Source: Amphiduros pacificus (Eukaryota > Annelida > Polychaeta > Phyllodocida > Hesionidae). From it: DNA of 64,000 bases. Both the position numbers and the translations under genes were made by a program. The notes beneath the pieces are model-generated. The model did no database searches and had not been told where the DNA came from. It was given only the letters and a program-made list of their open reading frames with translations. This document shows, piece after piece, positions 32,656-44,700 of this stretch. The stretch lies in NCBI GenBank assembly GCA_949316495.1, contig OX439004.1, positions 54,158,159-54,222,158 of the forward strand, given 5' to 3'. Numbering within the stretch: position 1 is the first letter of the stretch; the number at the start of each line of letters is the position of its first letter.

Positions 32656-34572
32656 ATGTCAGCAAGGACACAGAGGAGTGGAGGGAAGAGGAGGAGAGGT
32701 GCTCCGGAGGAGGATAAGGGGAAGAGGCAGTGTCGGCGCCCCAGCTATATGGTTGAATGTGAGGCATGTGGAAAGTGGGAAGAACCAGGAGGAGTGGACG
32801 GTCACAAAGCTCAAGGGTATTGGAAGGACCGAGTTTTTCGTTGTATGGCCTGCCGCATCCGCGGATTGGAGGAGAGCCTCAGTAGAGCGTGCTTCACACA
32901 TGACGGGGTAAATGCCAGTCAGGGACACCCGGGGCGATCCAGGGGCAAGGAAGGAGTGGTAGACGGAGTAGGCATGGCAGGGACGCCACACGGAGGGAGT
33001 CAGTCGACCTGTCCCAGTGCTTCGGAATCTGAGGCCAGGGAACATGACCAGCAGGGAGAGGCTGGGTTCAAGGACAGTGATCCAAGGAAAAAATCAGAGA
33101 GCCAGCAGGTGGATCTGTGGGACCCACAGGAGCCATTGGCGGCTAACCACCAACAGCAGGTGAGGGTGGAGGGAATGGTCTTCACAAGCCTGGCGCAATT
33201 TCTGGTGTATAGTAAGGCCAGAGAGATAAATGACAGACGGTTGATGGCGAAAGTGGTCCTGGCCAGGAGCAGGGAAGCTCTGGAGTGTTGTATAAGACAG
33301 ATGGCGGGAGAGAGGGAGCCCAGGAACTGGCAGGTACAGAAACAACACAAGTCCGAGAAGTTCCTGGAAGCGAAGTTACAACAGGTCGAGGCAGCCGGAG
33401 CGCGTATCCATGGGCTTGCGAGTCCAGAGTGGACAGGAGAAGGGCATTTATGGCGGATGGACGGAAGGGATACCAGGAGGACGATTATGGAGGAGTTTTA
33501 CCGGAGGAGGATGGAGCAACACCCCGCGGACCATGGTAAGGGTCCGGTAGCAGGACATTCAGTGGAAGTGGACCCCCCCCTCAGTCAGGAGGAGAGGGAT
33601 GAGAATAAAAGTTGTGGGGTCGGCAGTGGAGGGAATACCACGGAGGGGTCAGAGGCGGACAGGCTTCAGGGAGTGGTGCAGAGCGTGGAGTTTGAAGAGC
33701 CCAATCAAGGAGAGGACAATGGGTATAGAGTGGAGGACGAGGAATGGATGGGCACTGGAGAGGAGGAAGGAGTGTGGGAAGTCCTGGATGAGTGGGCTGA
33801 GCATGGACAAGATGAGGAGGAGGGTAATGAACGAGAGGAGGCCCAGCAGTTTCTTGAGGGAGGGTCATCCCAAACATGGATTATCCAGGATGAATGGGAT
33901 GTAAGTAGTGAACATGAACCAGAGAGTGGCGTGGGAACGGGAGAACAGAGACCAGAGAGGAGGAGCAAGAAAGAGGACAAAAGTGAGGGGCGGCAGGTGA
34001 GAACTCTATTGGCAGTTGGGGACTCGATACTGAAGGCCCATCATTTAGATGCCCACTTAGCTCAGGCGATGCCAGGAAGTTGGTCGGTGGGAATTGGAGC
34101 AACGTCAGGCGCCTCCCTCTCGGATGGACGAGTGCTGATAGAGGAGTGGCAGGTGAAGGGAGGGAAAGGAGACGCGGTGGTTCCAGACGCCATCCTGGTC
34201 AACCTAGCGACAAATTGTTTTCCCAGGAACCGGCCGGGGAGGAGTGCGAGCATCTTGGAGGACACCAGGAAGACACTGAGAATTTACGAGGACCTCTTTG
34301 GACATGTTGAGGTGAAGATGTGGGCCGAGGTACTGCCGCGGGGCCCGTCCAAAGGGGAGGTAGCAAACAACAGTATCCGGGAATTCAATAAAGGGCTCAG
34401 AGACCTGCTAGCAGAGTATGGATGGAGACATGTGTCATTGCAAAACTTTTGGAGGGGAGAGAGAGCAGCAGTAGAACTCTTGGGGGATGACCTACACCTG
34501 AAGGCCGGGGCGGGTACCCGAGTATATGCAGCGGCAGTGGGTAAGGCGTACGAGTTGGTGGAGTTAAACTGA
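32656..34572 (+). CDS. LINE-B ORF1: zinc-binding and SGNH/GDSL esterase-like protein
   Basis: 638 codons from ATG at 32,656. Residues 1-30 are basic. Residues about 34-72 contain paired CxxC motifs (CEAC and CMAC), likely a zinc ribbon. The middle (about 100-440) is charged and low in complexity, with strongly acidic Glu-rich stretches near 330-410. Residues about 449-638 are an SGNH/GDSL hydrolase fold: block I as AVGDSIL, a LVNLATN strand at the block III position, and DDLHLKAGAG with the Asp-x-x-His pair of block V. Esterase-type ORF1 proteins are known in CR1 and related LINEs and are thought to aid membrane or RNP interactions. The catalytic Ser, Asp and His all look present. It is separated from ORF2 by 149 nt and lies in a different frame. 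Confidence 0.88.
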   Translation: MSARTQRSGGKRRRGAPEEDKGKRQCRRPSYMVECEACGKWEEPGGVDGHKAQGYWKDRVFRCMACRIRGLEESLSRACFTHDGVNASQGHPGRSRGKEGVVDGVGMAGTPHGGSQSTCPSASESEAREHDQQGEAGFKDSDPRKKSESQQVDLWDPQEPLAANHQQQVRVEGMVFTSLAQFLVYSKAREINDRRLMAKVVLARSREALECCIRQMAGEREPRNWQVQKQHKSEKFLEAKLQQVEAAGARIHGLASPEWTGEGHLWRMDGRDTRRTIMEEFYRRRMEQHPADHGKGPVAGHSVEVDPPLSQEERDENKSCGVGSGGNTTEGSEADRLQGVVQSVEFEEPNQGEDNGYRVEDEEWMGTGEEEGVWEVLDEWAEHGQDEEEGNEREEAQQFLEGGSSQTWIIQDEWDVSSEHEPESGVGTGEQRPERRSKKEDKSEGRQVRTLLAVGDSILKAHHLDAHLAQAMPGSWSVGIGATSGASLSDGRVLIEEWQVKGGKGDAVVPDAILVNLATNCFPRNRPGRSASILEDTRKTLRIYEDLFGHVEVKMWAEVLPRGPSKGEVANNSIREFNKGLRDLLAEYGWRHVSLQNFWRGERAAVELLGDDLHLKAGAGTRVYAAAVGKAYELVELN

Positions 34573-34721
34573 GGAGGGGAGCTGCAGATAGGAGCGTAAG
34601 CAGAAATGGACCGCATAAGACAGCCCCCCTGGAAGAAGCGGTTGGGACAACGAAGAGGGGGGGATCCAGGACAAGAACTCATAGGGGACGAAGGGGATCT
34701 AGTAGGTTTCGAATAGGGTAT

Positions 34722-37700
34722 GTGAATGTACAAGGAGGGTTGGCGAAGAAGAGGAGTCAGCTGGAGCAGATAACTAAGGACCTACAGCTGGATGTGATGT
34801 CACTCACGGAAACTAAGTTGAAAGCGGGAGAAACAGTCAGCATTCTTGGTCGACCAGTTGAGGGTAAGCATAGAGATAGAGAGTTCGCTAGTGGGGGAGT
34901 GGGTATGTACAGCAAGCAGTCCCTTCAAACCTTCACATTAGATGAGGAGCTGCTGCAGGAAGGAGTTTGCGGGGATGGAATAGATGCAGAATGGGACTGG
35001 AGAGGTATGATTACAGGAGATTGGAATATCGCTCTTGGGGTAGTATATGTCAGTGGGGATACAGAGACAAGGAAGAGGATACTGGACAAGGTCGCAAGGC
35101 AGGTGAATATTCTGGAAGGGGCAGGATGGGAAATTATTCTTATGGGTGACTTCAACGGACATGTGGGCCAGGTGATCCCCAACAATGTGACAGAGGTAAA
35201 CACAGAGGGTAAACAAGTGCTTGACTTCATTAGCTCGTCGGGGTTGTCTTTGATGAATGGGACAAGGGAGTGCAGAGGTACATGGACAAGGATGCAAGGA
35301 CTACAAAAGTCAGCCATCGACCTGGTGCTGATGAGCGACAACATTAAACAGGCCATGGTACAAATGGAGGTAGATGACAGTGGAGACCACTTAGTAGACT
35401 CGGATCATAACCTCATATGGGTAGACCTGCTTCTACCACCAATGAGCAAGCATCAGCTGGGGCAGGAGGATAGATGGAGGATAGATGACGACACTGATTG
35501 GCCGTTTTTCCGAAGAACGCTGGAGGTAGAGCTAGAAGAATGGGATGTCCACATGGCCCATACTGACAAGGAAGGCAATGCACAGGTGGAAGCAATAGTG
35601 GATGACCTAGAGGAGATACTCCACAGGGTAGGCGAAGCCACAGTAGGAAAGAGGAGGAAAAGAAGGATACAGGGGTCAGAAAGGCATTCGGCGACAACGG
35701 AGGTGAAGGTATATGAGCAGAGACAGGCCAATAAGGCATATAAGGAAGCAATGACGGGGCACTCATCAGAGGAGGATAAGCAGAGGAAGTGGGAGACATT
35801 GAAGACGAAAAAGCAAGAAGCCCAAGAAGCGAAGAAAGCGGATGAGTGGACTCGTCTCAAGCGAGAGGTGGATGGGATAGGAGATAAGACCCCAGGGCAA
35901 ATAAAAAGGCTATGGCAGCTTGTCAGGGGACGGAAACCCAGATATATAACCACACCTTGTATAAAGACGCCATTAGGGAAGATCACAGATAGAGGGAGGA
36001 TTGCGAAGGAAGTGGAGCGCTATGTGAGGGAAATCAATGTCCCACACGCACCTAGATTAGTGGACCAGATCCCAGTAAGGTATGATGAGGATCACTACCG
36101 AGATGACCACCGGGGAACGGAAGGGTCGCTACAACCAGACCGAAGAGGTGATGACTTGGCGAGTGAGATCTCAGTGGAGGAGATAGGAAGGTTTATAGGG
36201 AAGCTCCGGGATGGAAAGGCAGTGGGATTGGATAACATACCGAACGAATTTTTGAAGAAGGGAGGACGTGTATTAGAAAGGAAGCTCAGGGAAGTTTTTG
36301 AGAAGGTCAGACAAATAGAGTACTTTCCTAGGTCATGGAGAGATGCGTCAGTAACTATGCTGAAGAAGGGAGGAGATCCAGGACTATTGACAAATTACAG
36401 AGGCATCACTGTCAACAGCAATGTGGGGAAGCTCTTCACTAAAATCCTCACTCAAAGGTTGGAGGAGGATGTTGACATGAGGAATTTGTTGGGGAAAATA
36501 CAGCACGGTTTCCGCAAAGGCTGGAGGAGTACAGATGCGGCATTCACGTTAACTCACATCATCGAGTCCTATAGGAGGAAAAAGAACAGACTAGCAATGG
36601 CCTTTCTAGACATAAAAAAGGCATATGACCGTGTGTCACGGGAAGAGCTGTGGAATACATTGGCAGCACTGGGATATGGAGGCAAGATGAGGCGACTCAT
36701 TCAAGCCATGTATCAAGATTTGTCAGCTACAGTTAAGTTCGGAGAGGTCAGAACGGGGAAAGTAGACATGAGTGAGGGCCTAAAACAAGGATGCGGTATG
36801 TCCCCCATTCTATTCGCACTATATCTGAAGGAGCTAGGGGATGGGATACAGGAAACAGGATGGGGAGCAAAAATAGGAGATGAGCGAGTTGCAGTGATGT
36901 TCTTTGCGGATGACATGGTAGTTCTAGGAGAGTCAAAAGAGGAGCTCCAGCTCCTTTTGGACAAAGTAGCAGAGTATGGAGAAAGTAAAAGGATGACATT
37001 TAGTGATAAGAAGAGCCAGGTTATCCTAAATTGGAAGGACACGGACGGCGGCCAGTGGAAACTGGGTAAGGAGGTCCTGCCCGAGGGAGGGAACAGAGAC
37101 GTCATAATAAGCGAAGTAGATTCCTATAAGTACTTGGGGATAACGGTTCAAGGTGATAAGGCCACTTTTGTGGAGCACAAGAGTAATATGCTGAAGAAGG
37201 CTAACCAATTGGCTGGGGAAATCGGAGCGATGGTAGCAAACTCTCCAGCCAGGACCATTATCGGAAAAGAAATGTGGGAAAAGGTGGCTATGCCTGCAAT
37301 CTTATATGGAGTGGAAGTAGTAGGAATGGGGCCAGGAGAGTTAGACAGTCTGGAGAGAATACAAAATGGTATAGCACGGAGAATCCTGGGAGCTAGCTCC
37401 AGGGTGGCAATTGAGGCACTACGAGGAGAGTTGGGATGGTGGCCAATAAAACATAAGATAGCACAGGCTCAACTTGCATACTACGGACGATTAGCCAGGT
37501 TGGAAGAGGATAGATGGTGTAAGTTGGCATTCTCGGTACAATGCACAGAGCCAGGACATCAGTGGTTGACTAGGATGAAGGAGCTAGCAGTGTATTATGA
37601 ACTAGACTTGGATGAGACGAGTGCATCGGGCATGTGGAAAAACAAGGTGAAGAGTGGGATTGAGAGGAAAATGGTTACAGAATGGCGGGATGGTATGAGG

Positions 37701-38198
37701 GAGAAGAGCAGCCTCAGGCTATATAGTCTCAAACAAAAGTATGGCTATGAAAGGTATCATGATTGGAGGGAGGGTACTGTGCTCTTATTTAAAGCACGAA
37801 CGGGAGACTTGGGGTTGAATGCCAGATCAGCAAGATGGATGCCGGATATAGAACCCTTTTGTGAGTTGTGTGTGGAAGCCCCAGAAGAGGATGACTCCCA
37901 TTTCTTAAGTGAGTGCCCGGCTTACCAAGAAGAGAGGGAGGAGGCATTAACAGACCTGCGAGCCATATGGAGCAAGGAGGAATATGATCAGTGGCGACAG
38001 GCAGATGAGAGGGGAAAGACAGCCCAGATTCTTGGTATGTACGGAGGAACAGCTGAACCTCAATGGAGGATTGTTAAAAAGATGCTGACGAAAATGTGGG
38101 ACAAGAGATGTATTAGAAGAGGAGTGGGAATACAAATACGTGAAGGACAAGAGCAGGAGAATGACTGGGAGAGTATGACCCTAGGGGATGAGCCGTAA
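34722..38198 (+). CDS. LINE-B ORF2: AP endonuclease and reverse transcriptase
   Basis: 1,158 codons. The endonuclease opens with YVNVQGGLAKKRSQ, SLTETKL and a MGDFNGHVG motif near 35,140; a DSDHNLIW motif lies near 35,400. The RT carries LKKGGDPG, NYRGITVNSN (36,395), HGFRKGW, LDIKKAYDRV (36,607), GLKQGCGMSP and FFADDMVVLG (36,900). The C-terminus has a zinc-knuckle-like CELC...H...C near 37,860. The first codon of the given range is GTG. The frame is open back at least to about 34,563, and I found no in-frame ATG in that stretch, so ORF2 may be made by reinitiation or frameshifting after ORF1. No stop or shift interrupts the domains. This copy looks coding-competent. Confidence 0.92.
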   Translation: MNVQGGLAKKRSQLEQITKDLQLDVMSLTETKLKAGETVSILGRPVEGKHRDREFASGGVGMYSKQSLQTFTLDEELLQEGVCGDGIDAEWDWRGMITGDWNIALGVVYVSGDTETRKRILDKVARQVNILEGAGWEIILMGDFNGHVGQVIPNNVTEVNTEGKQVLDFISSSGLSLMNGTRECRGTWTRMQGLQKSAIDLVLMSDNIKQAMVQMEVDDSGDHLVDSDHNLIWVDLLLPPMSKHQLGQEDRWRIDDDTDWPFFRRTLEVELEEWDVHMAHTDKEGNAQVEAIVDDLEEILHRVGEATVGKRRKRRIQGSERHSATTEVKVYEQRQANKAYKEAMTGHSSEEDKQRKWETLKTKKQEAQEAKKADEWTRLKREVDGIGDKTPGQIKRLWQLVRGRKPRYITTPCIKTPLGKITDRGRIAKEVERYVREINVPHAPRLVDQIPVRYDEDHYRDDHRGTEGSLQPDRRGDDLASEISVEEIGRFIGKLRDGKAVGLDNIPNEFLKKGGRVLERKLREVFEKVRQIEYFPRSWRDASVTMLKKGGDPGLLTNYRGITVNSNVGKLFTKILTQRLEEDVDMRNLLGKIQHGFRKGWRSTDAAFTLTHIIESYRRKKNRLAMAFLDIKKAYDRVSREELWNTLAALGYGGKMRRLIQAMYQDLSATVKFGEVRTGKVDMSEGLKQGCGMSPILFALYLKELGDGIQETGWGAKIGDERVAVMFFADDMVVLGESKEELQLLLDKVAEYGESKRMTFSDKKSQVILNWKDTDGGQWKLGKEVLPEGGNRDVIISEVDSYKYLGITVQGDKATFVEHKSNMLKKANQLAGEIGAMVANSPARTIIGKEMWEKVAMPAILYGVEVVGMGPGELDSLERIQNGIARRILGASSRVAIEALRGELGWWPIKHKIAQAQLAYYGRLARLEEDRWCKLAFSVQCTEPGHQWLTRMKELAVYYELDLDETSASGMWKNKVKSGIERKMVTEWRDGMREKSSLRLYSLKQKYGYERYHDWREGTVLLFKARTGDLGLNARSARWMPDIEPFCELCVEAPEEDDSHFLSECPAYQEEREEALTDLRAIWSKEEYDQWRQADERGKTAQILGMYGGTAEPQWRIVKKMLTKMWDKRCIRRGVGIQIREGQEQENDWESMTLGDEP

Positions 38199-38744
38199 TC
38201 TATCGGATCAGAGTATAATTAGACTAGCATTGGATCGCATCATTGTTTACACCGAGGATCCTTTGGGCGGATGGGAAAGTGGAAAGAAACGCCTCTTTCT
38301 GGATCATCAGGAACCCTTGGGAAAATTATGTATTTTCACATGGTCACATCATTCAACAACTTAATAATGCTTATGTCGCCTGTGTAAAGTAGTGGTAATA
38401 CTAAATTCTATACATCCCGGGGTTTAGCTTCACTGGGGGGAAGGCTATATGCCTGGTTAGGGAATGTCGGGGTGTGCTTCCCCCCTGTATGCACGGGATG
38501 CGCCAGGGGTTTAAGGTCAGGTAGCTAGACAAATAGTAGATAGAGGAAGCCTAGAGGGTTGATTGTTCTGGTTATTCTCTGGCCAATATTTTAAGTGGAA
38601 TGTAGGGGGCAAAATTCTTGTGGTGACAGTGGGAAGGGTGGAAAGGTCGAGCTGTGCTTGCATAGCTGCCAGGTGGTACCTGGATAAGACTGAAACAAAC
38701 AAACAAAAAGAACATTATTTTCCTGGCAACTAGAAGAAAGAAAT
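38199..38744 (+). other. LINE-B 3' UTR and junction with the MAEL 5' side
   Basis: 38,199-38,692 is LINE-B 3' UTR and 38,693-38,708 its CAAA-rich tail. Only about 35 bp separate the tail from the MAEL ATG at 38,745. That gap contains a possible 3' splice site: TTTTCCTGGCAACTAG ending at 38,732. If used, MAEL has an upstream non-coding exon and LINE-B sits in a 5' UTR intron; if not, LINE-B has displaced the original promoter. Confidence 0.7.
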
Positions 38745-41700
38745 ATGCCCAAAAAGAAGAACAAGCAGCAAAAGAATGCGTTCTACTTCTATATGATGGA
38801 TCTCATGCCAGATTTGAGAAGGGAAGGAAGAGCGTTACCTAATGGCATGGCCGACGTTGTGGTTGTTGCACATCCCAGGTGGAAGGTGAGATTTTCAAAC
38901 GCAGTTGTGGTCGGTGTGATCTTGGAATAAGTAGAATTCACGATCTTGTGACACTTTTCGGAGTTTGAAAAATGATGGTTAAACTCTTAAACATCTAACA
39001 CATGGGCTCTAACACTGTATTTTTTAATGTCATATTTTGAACTTTTTGTATACAGTTCACAACCCTTCTGCTGTTCTTTGAACTGAGCATAGGCCGATTG
39101 CCGATCTCCATGTTGTTTTTTTTTCCCCATTGAAAAGTACACACCGGAACTGTACAACTTTACCGGAACCAGATCTGTACAACTCCACTATATTTAATCA
39201 TTGGTCGGAGAGACTGGCAGGGGGCCTATGTGCAGAACATGAACTTCCTGCTTACTGGCCGCCATATTGAATTTAAGTCGTTGAACAAAACAGTGAATAT
39301 TTCAAATGCACATTCAATGGGGAAATGTTCGATATTAAAACATTTTTGTATGTCCCGTTGAGAAAACAAACTATTATTCATAGTTTGCATGTATTATTAA
39401 TGTCTCTTGATGATTATTTTACTTGAAAACACAGTTTAAAGGCCTTGTTTACATGGGCGAAAATATGTATAATTGACCGCATCAAACATTACTCCCGGAA
39501 GTGGTGAAAAGAAGGTGCTCTCTAGCGTTTGAGCGATAATAGGTGAAAGATCGGCGAACTGTATACAGCTCTGAAAACATGTGATAATAAAGAACTATAT
39601 AGAAACATACTGTATATCATAGGCTAAATAAATTAGTCCATGAGTATACTAAATGATCAGAGATGACAAGGGCTGATGTGTAAACATTACGATTTCTATG
39701 TACTTTTCGGAGCGCCACCATCCCCCAAAAATACAAATCAAGTGATTAACCCCTAACGGACGGGAAGGACGGCAACGTCCACCACCGGCAACGGATGGGA
39801 AGGACGTTGACGTCCCCATTGTTCTGGCATGATGACGTCATTTGTAACATTCTGAAGAGCTGCATCACTCGTGCCGTGAAAACAAATAAACACTTTTTAA
39901 CGTTTTGAAAGACACAACATTCAGCTGAATTGCAATTAGTACAGCAAGGTATGCCCAGTTTTCAGCGTGTGGGTATTGTTTACTTGTAGGTTGCTGCACG
40001 TGCAGGTCAATGATGTCTATCATTTACGGCAACTTCAAAATGAAGAGAAAAATATAAATATCATTTTCAATAAGGAAACTGTATACAAATTCTTTTTTTT
40101 TAAAATACTTTCTTGTTATTGATAGCACATCTTCCCATTTCACTTTCCCATTTCAAATTATAATGGCAATTATCATGACTGACAACACAAGTTGATATCT
40201 GGTCACTGACAAGTACGGCATTTAGCAGAAATTGTTTGTTACCAAGTTTGAACGATTGCAGCTATTGTAATTAATCTCAAACAAGATCAATGCAAGACTC
40301 TTTATAAATACATACATGTATGAATATATTGGTTATTTTGCATGTTCTACTCGTGACCTGTTCTGCTCGTGACTTCTTTGATCACGTTCAGTTTTGCACC
40401 ACTAAGATTGAGCCACAACTTGCTGTTGTTGGTCAAACATGGGGATGTGTGAAACAACTATGGTAGAACAGCCATCGAGCAAAAAAAGGCATAGATGTAA
40501 ATCATCTCCCACACTAATCCTTCTATAATATAAGAATTGTACAAATTTATAAATCTACCAGAGCACAATAGTGGAAAAGTATCTGATCTTGTTGACATGG
40601 TGGTAAAGAACAAATATGAAGTAAAGTGTAGAAGTCTGATGTTAAGATGCTTTCAAGTTTGATAAGTCTATAAACATTTCAGCTACTGCCAGCTGCAGAT
40701 AAGGAAAGGTACGAGCGAATGGCTGCTGAAGAGAAGAAGAAAAACAAAGGACCAAGAGGAGATGAACATAGACTAGATAACGTTGGAAATATAATAGCAG
40801 TAAGTAAATACATCATAATCTCATACAGCAAATAATGATGTATAGTAGTCAATATCCACTTTGCCCAAAGAAAAAATAAAGTCTACTTCAAATAGATCAT
40901 AATGTAATATTTAATTGAATTTTAAAGATTTTATTTCCAACAAATTATTTCTCTTGGCAAAAAATCATCAAAGCTTATGAATTCTTTTCGGAAATTGTTT
41001 GTTACCAAGTTTGAACGATTGCAGCTTTTGTAGGAAGATATCTTAATCAAATACCATATTTTTGGCTATGGTGACTATTTTAGCTTAGCTTCTGCAGTTA
41101 TGATTTTTTTCAAAAATAGGTATCTGAGTTTTCCAAGAGGCTGCCATTTTGAACAACATTACAAATATTAGCCAAGAAAAATCAAGATAACAAATTGTGG
41201 CCAAATTTGATATGTAACATGCATTTTGATTGGTCGAAATTATCATCTGCTCAAGTGTGCTCTGGGAAAGGATTTAAATGTTCATTTATGAAGCAATTTC
41301 CAGAAAATGTTCACAAACATTTTATAAAAAGCAATAATCAGCAAAACTCTAAGGCCATTGGCCTATGTTTCCATAATTTGTTGAATTACCTGGTATTTGG
41401 TTGGCTATGTTTATGAAACAACCTGCACATATTGGGTCAAAGATTAGTGAGGCCAGGTCATGACCTTGGTTATGGCTATGAAATAATTCATTAATATCAT
41501 GAAACAATACCTATAACTATAAATCTAACTAATAATACTTTTTGTAGGAGAGAAAGGACAAGACTGATGAGTGGTTAAAGCGGCAACAAAAAGAATCCAG
41601 GATAACAAAAAGTCGATTGCCAGAAGGAGATGGTAAACATGATTCTTAAATCAGGGATTTATCTTTCTTAGGGAGTGTGTGTGGTAGTCCCTAAGTTATA

Positions 41701-44700
41701 AATTTGTAATGTTAACATAGTTTTGACATCTACACTTAGTGTCCTCGTAGGACTGAGTTTAAAAGCTCCCATTCAATAGAAGTAATGTTCCTCACTGCAA
41801 TCATTGTGGAATCTTGAAAAAAAACACATTCTTCCTTGAGTGATAATATGATCCTCAGCTGCCACATTCACTATGTGCTTTTTCTACTGAGACCAGTCCC
41901 TCCAAACATGTCCCTCTTAATCAAATAAATAGAAATCCAGTTTATGATTTTGTTTGACTTGATGAGAACGTTTTCATGATAAGTAGCAATACACAGACCT
42001 TGCACCCATTGTGCTCTTCATTTCCAGCATTGAGAGACCATCCGCTTTACTTTATGTCCATGGAATATCTGTGTAAAACCGAGGAAGGTTATTATCTTCC
42101 CTGTGAGATTGGAATGATAGAATTTACTTTCAACAGAGGCATCACCAATACTTATCATAAGTTTATCAAACCAGGTGAGTTATAAACATCCTATTTGTAG
42201 AACTTTCTCATCATGCCTATATAAATGGTTAAGATCTGTCTTATACTGCAACATGTTTTATAACTTGATTCCTGTTGTTTGTTTCAGAGAAGATTCCATT
42301 GGGGTATCGCTTCCAGTGTCAGAGTCATAGTAAGTAGAAACTAAGTGCACCAATTTGGGTTATTTCTTAATATATGCTCATCTAATTAAATCTGGTATCA
42401 TGACCCAGCATGACCCCACACTTGTGTACCCCCTTTATTGCCTAATAATCGTTATTTTCTACCCACATACAACCCACCAATCACAGATGCAGTGTTGAAA
42501 TATTTTTGCTTGCATCACATCATATATCTCCACAAAAAGTTAAACATTATTCACACCTATATCTTATACAGTCCAGAGATTTGTTTAGTATAACTTTCAA
42601 TATTGTACTTATTATTAAACAAAGAAGACATTAAAAAAAAACCATGTTCATCTGCAGCATTTCAAAATTCCAGTGCACTTATTCTATATCAGTAACATTT
42701 GTCTCAGCGCAGATTTGTCTCAGCGTGGATTGTTGAATGCCAATTATATCTGACTTATGTCGAGTTTACATTAAAATAAAATGAGTGTGCTGTTATTGAT
42801 ACATGGGAAAATATTTTCAGAATTCCGATCTTTTTACACTACTGCCACACAACATCTTTTGCACCTCAAGTTCAACACAGGATGGGACAACATGCAATCT
42901 TTAATTGGCATTAAATAGGTTTTTTAGTTTCATGAGATTTCAAAGAGAAATACCATCTGGATTCAACCAAGATTTGTCTCAATTTGCAAAGACATGAAAA
43001 CCACTAAATCCCCCAAATCCTATGCAGCAGCACTGATAATGATTTTTTAAATGTTTTTTGATAATATTCAGAGTGTTTCATTGCCAGGTGATGACACTCA
43101 CCAGATCCCAGTAGAATACTTTGAGGAAGCAGATGACAACTACAGAGGCATCCTAATTCAGATGGAAAACTTCATAAACAAAGATGGAAATAAGCGGGAA
43201 TGGCCACCCGTGTACTGTCTGGTGGGTTAATAGCCAATATTCACAATATTTATCATACATAGAGCCTACATAGCAATGTGTGATGAAGAGTGGGTGACTT
43301 ATAGAATGATGCCTGATGAATAATCAGCTTAGAGAATAATGTATGATGAGTGTAGTTTATAGAACAAACCCTGATAAGTGAGTAGCTATACACAGTGCAT
43401 GATGACATCTCTCACAGTCGGCTGTATATCCTTTGATAGCTGACACTGATGAGGTTTTCCTGTATATTAATATTTGCAGGCAGCGGATATCCCCCTGGTG
43501 GAGTTCACTATGGAGTGGCTACATGCACGAGCTTGTGTAGGCCGACCTAACAGAATACAAAAGATATTTGAGTTGGAGAACTTAGTGTGTGATCTGCACC
43601 ATTTGTATGAGAAAAGTATGACCCATGCCGCTGCCAGGGAAATGATGTGCCAAGCCAGATTTGATTACCTCCCGAACACCCGGTAAGTACTCCTCCATAT
43701 CTCTCCATTTGTATCATATAAAATCAATTATTTTTTCAGTCAGATGTTCAGATGTATATTACACAAGGTCATCTAAACACTAGAAGTGATTAAATATTGC
43801 TAAAACTGATTTGCATGCTCAAAGAAGTTTCCTTTTTAGGTGTAATTTAAGTTTTTATTTTTCATTTATGAGGACATTCCGGGGTAGAAAAAACATATAT
43901 CTGTCTCAACATTGAGGTTGCCTGGGTTTTTAATTATTTGTACTTTCAATTTATTGTGCTTTTATCATCTATCCATCATGATGAATCTCATTGAATCAGT
44001 ATCAGGGGGCGGAAATACCGTAGAAGTTTGAACTAAACTGAAGAAGGTGATAATCAAATAATTACCACAATACAGAACTTTGAGAATTTATATATAATAA
44101 ATGCTTGTCAATTGCAGGTGTTCCTGGCATGAAGAGAAAGAAACTAAACACTGTGCAGTCTTCACTGTCAACAGATGTGTGTAAGTTACTATGTGAATAA
44201 TCCCCAGTAATATCAATATAAACAAATTATAAAGACATGAGATATTGTGAGGAGAAAACGATGATGTGATTTTGCCTCCTCCATACAAGATCCGTGGACA
44301 AGCATTATCATTATGTTGATAGCGTCAGTCTGGAACAAGTATGACGATTTTCCAAAACATTTTATACCTGAATATTATTTCATGTTGCATAGGTTAATAT
44401 ATATATATTTTTTTATATAATGTATATCCAGTCTATTTCCTGGCTGTGTGTATAGTCTGAACTGCTCGCTGATGGAGGCTGTGTTTATTGTTAAGATAAT
44501 GTAGCATTCTGATTCCACCAGATTAACTGATTAGAATAAAGTGAACAAGAGGCCACGTACACCTGCTCATCTGACTGTGTGAATGATGTGTGTTTATAGA
44601 TACTGCCTGTTTGATTCTGACTTGACTGTCTTGATTGGATACGAGGTCAAGGAGGGGACACATGTGCCACGTAGTCTGGACACACACGACTACACTGTGT

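Larger units (their letters stand above)
31805..38710 (+). mobile_element. LINE-B: full-length non-LTR retrotransposon with both ORFs open
   Basis: A purine-rich element with a 5' leader (to 32,655), ORF1 (32,656-34,572), ORF2 (34,722-38,198), a ~500-bp 3' UTR and a short CAAA-type tail (about 38,693-38,708). A 7-bp GAACATT occurs at 31,805-31,811 and right after the tail at 38,710-38,716. This could be a target duplication but is short enough to be chance, so the 5' edge is uncertain. Intact frames of 638 and 1,158 codons indicate a young insertion. It lies in the same orientation as, and about 35 bp upstream of, the MAEL start codon. Clade: GLKQGCGMSP and LDIKKAYDRV in the RT resemble the L1/RTE side more than CR1, but I cannot settle it. 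Confidence 0.9.

Noticed and set aside
32659-37208. Many minus-strand frames of 80-180 codons
   Set aside because: They are antisense shadows of the purine-rich LINE-B ORFs and show no protein-family features.
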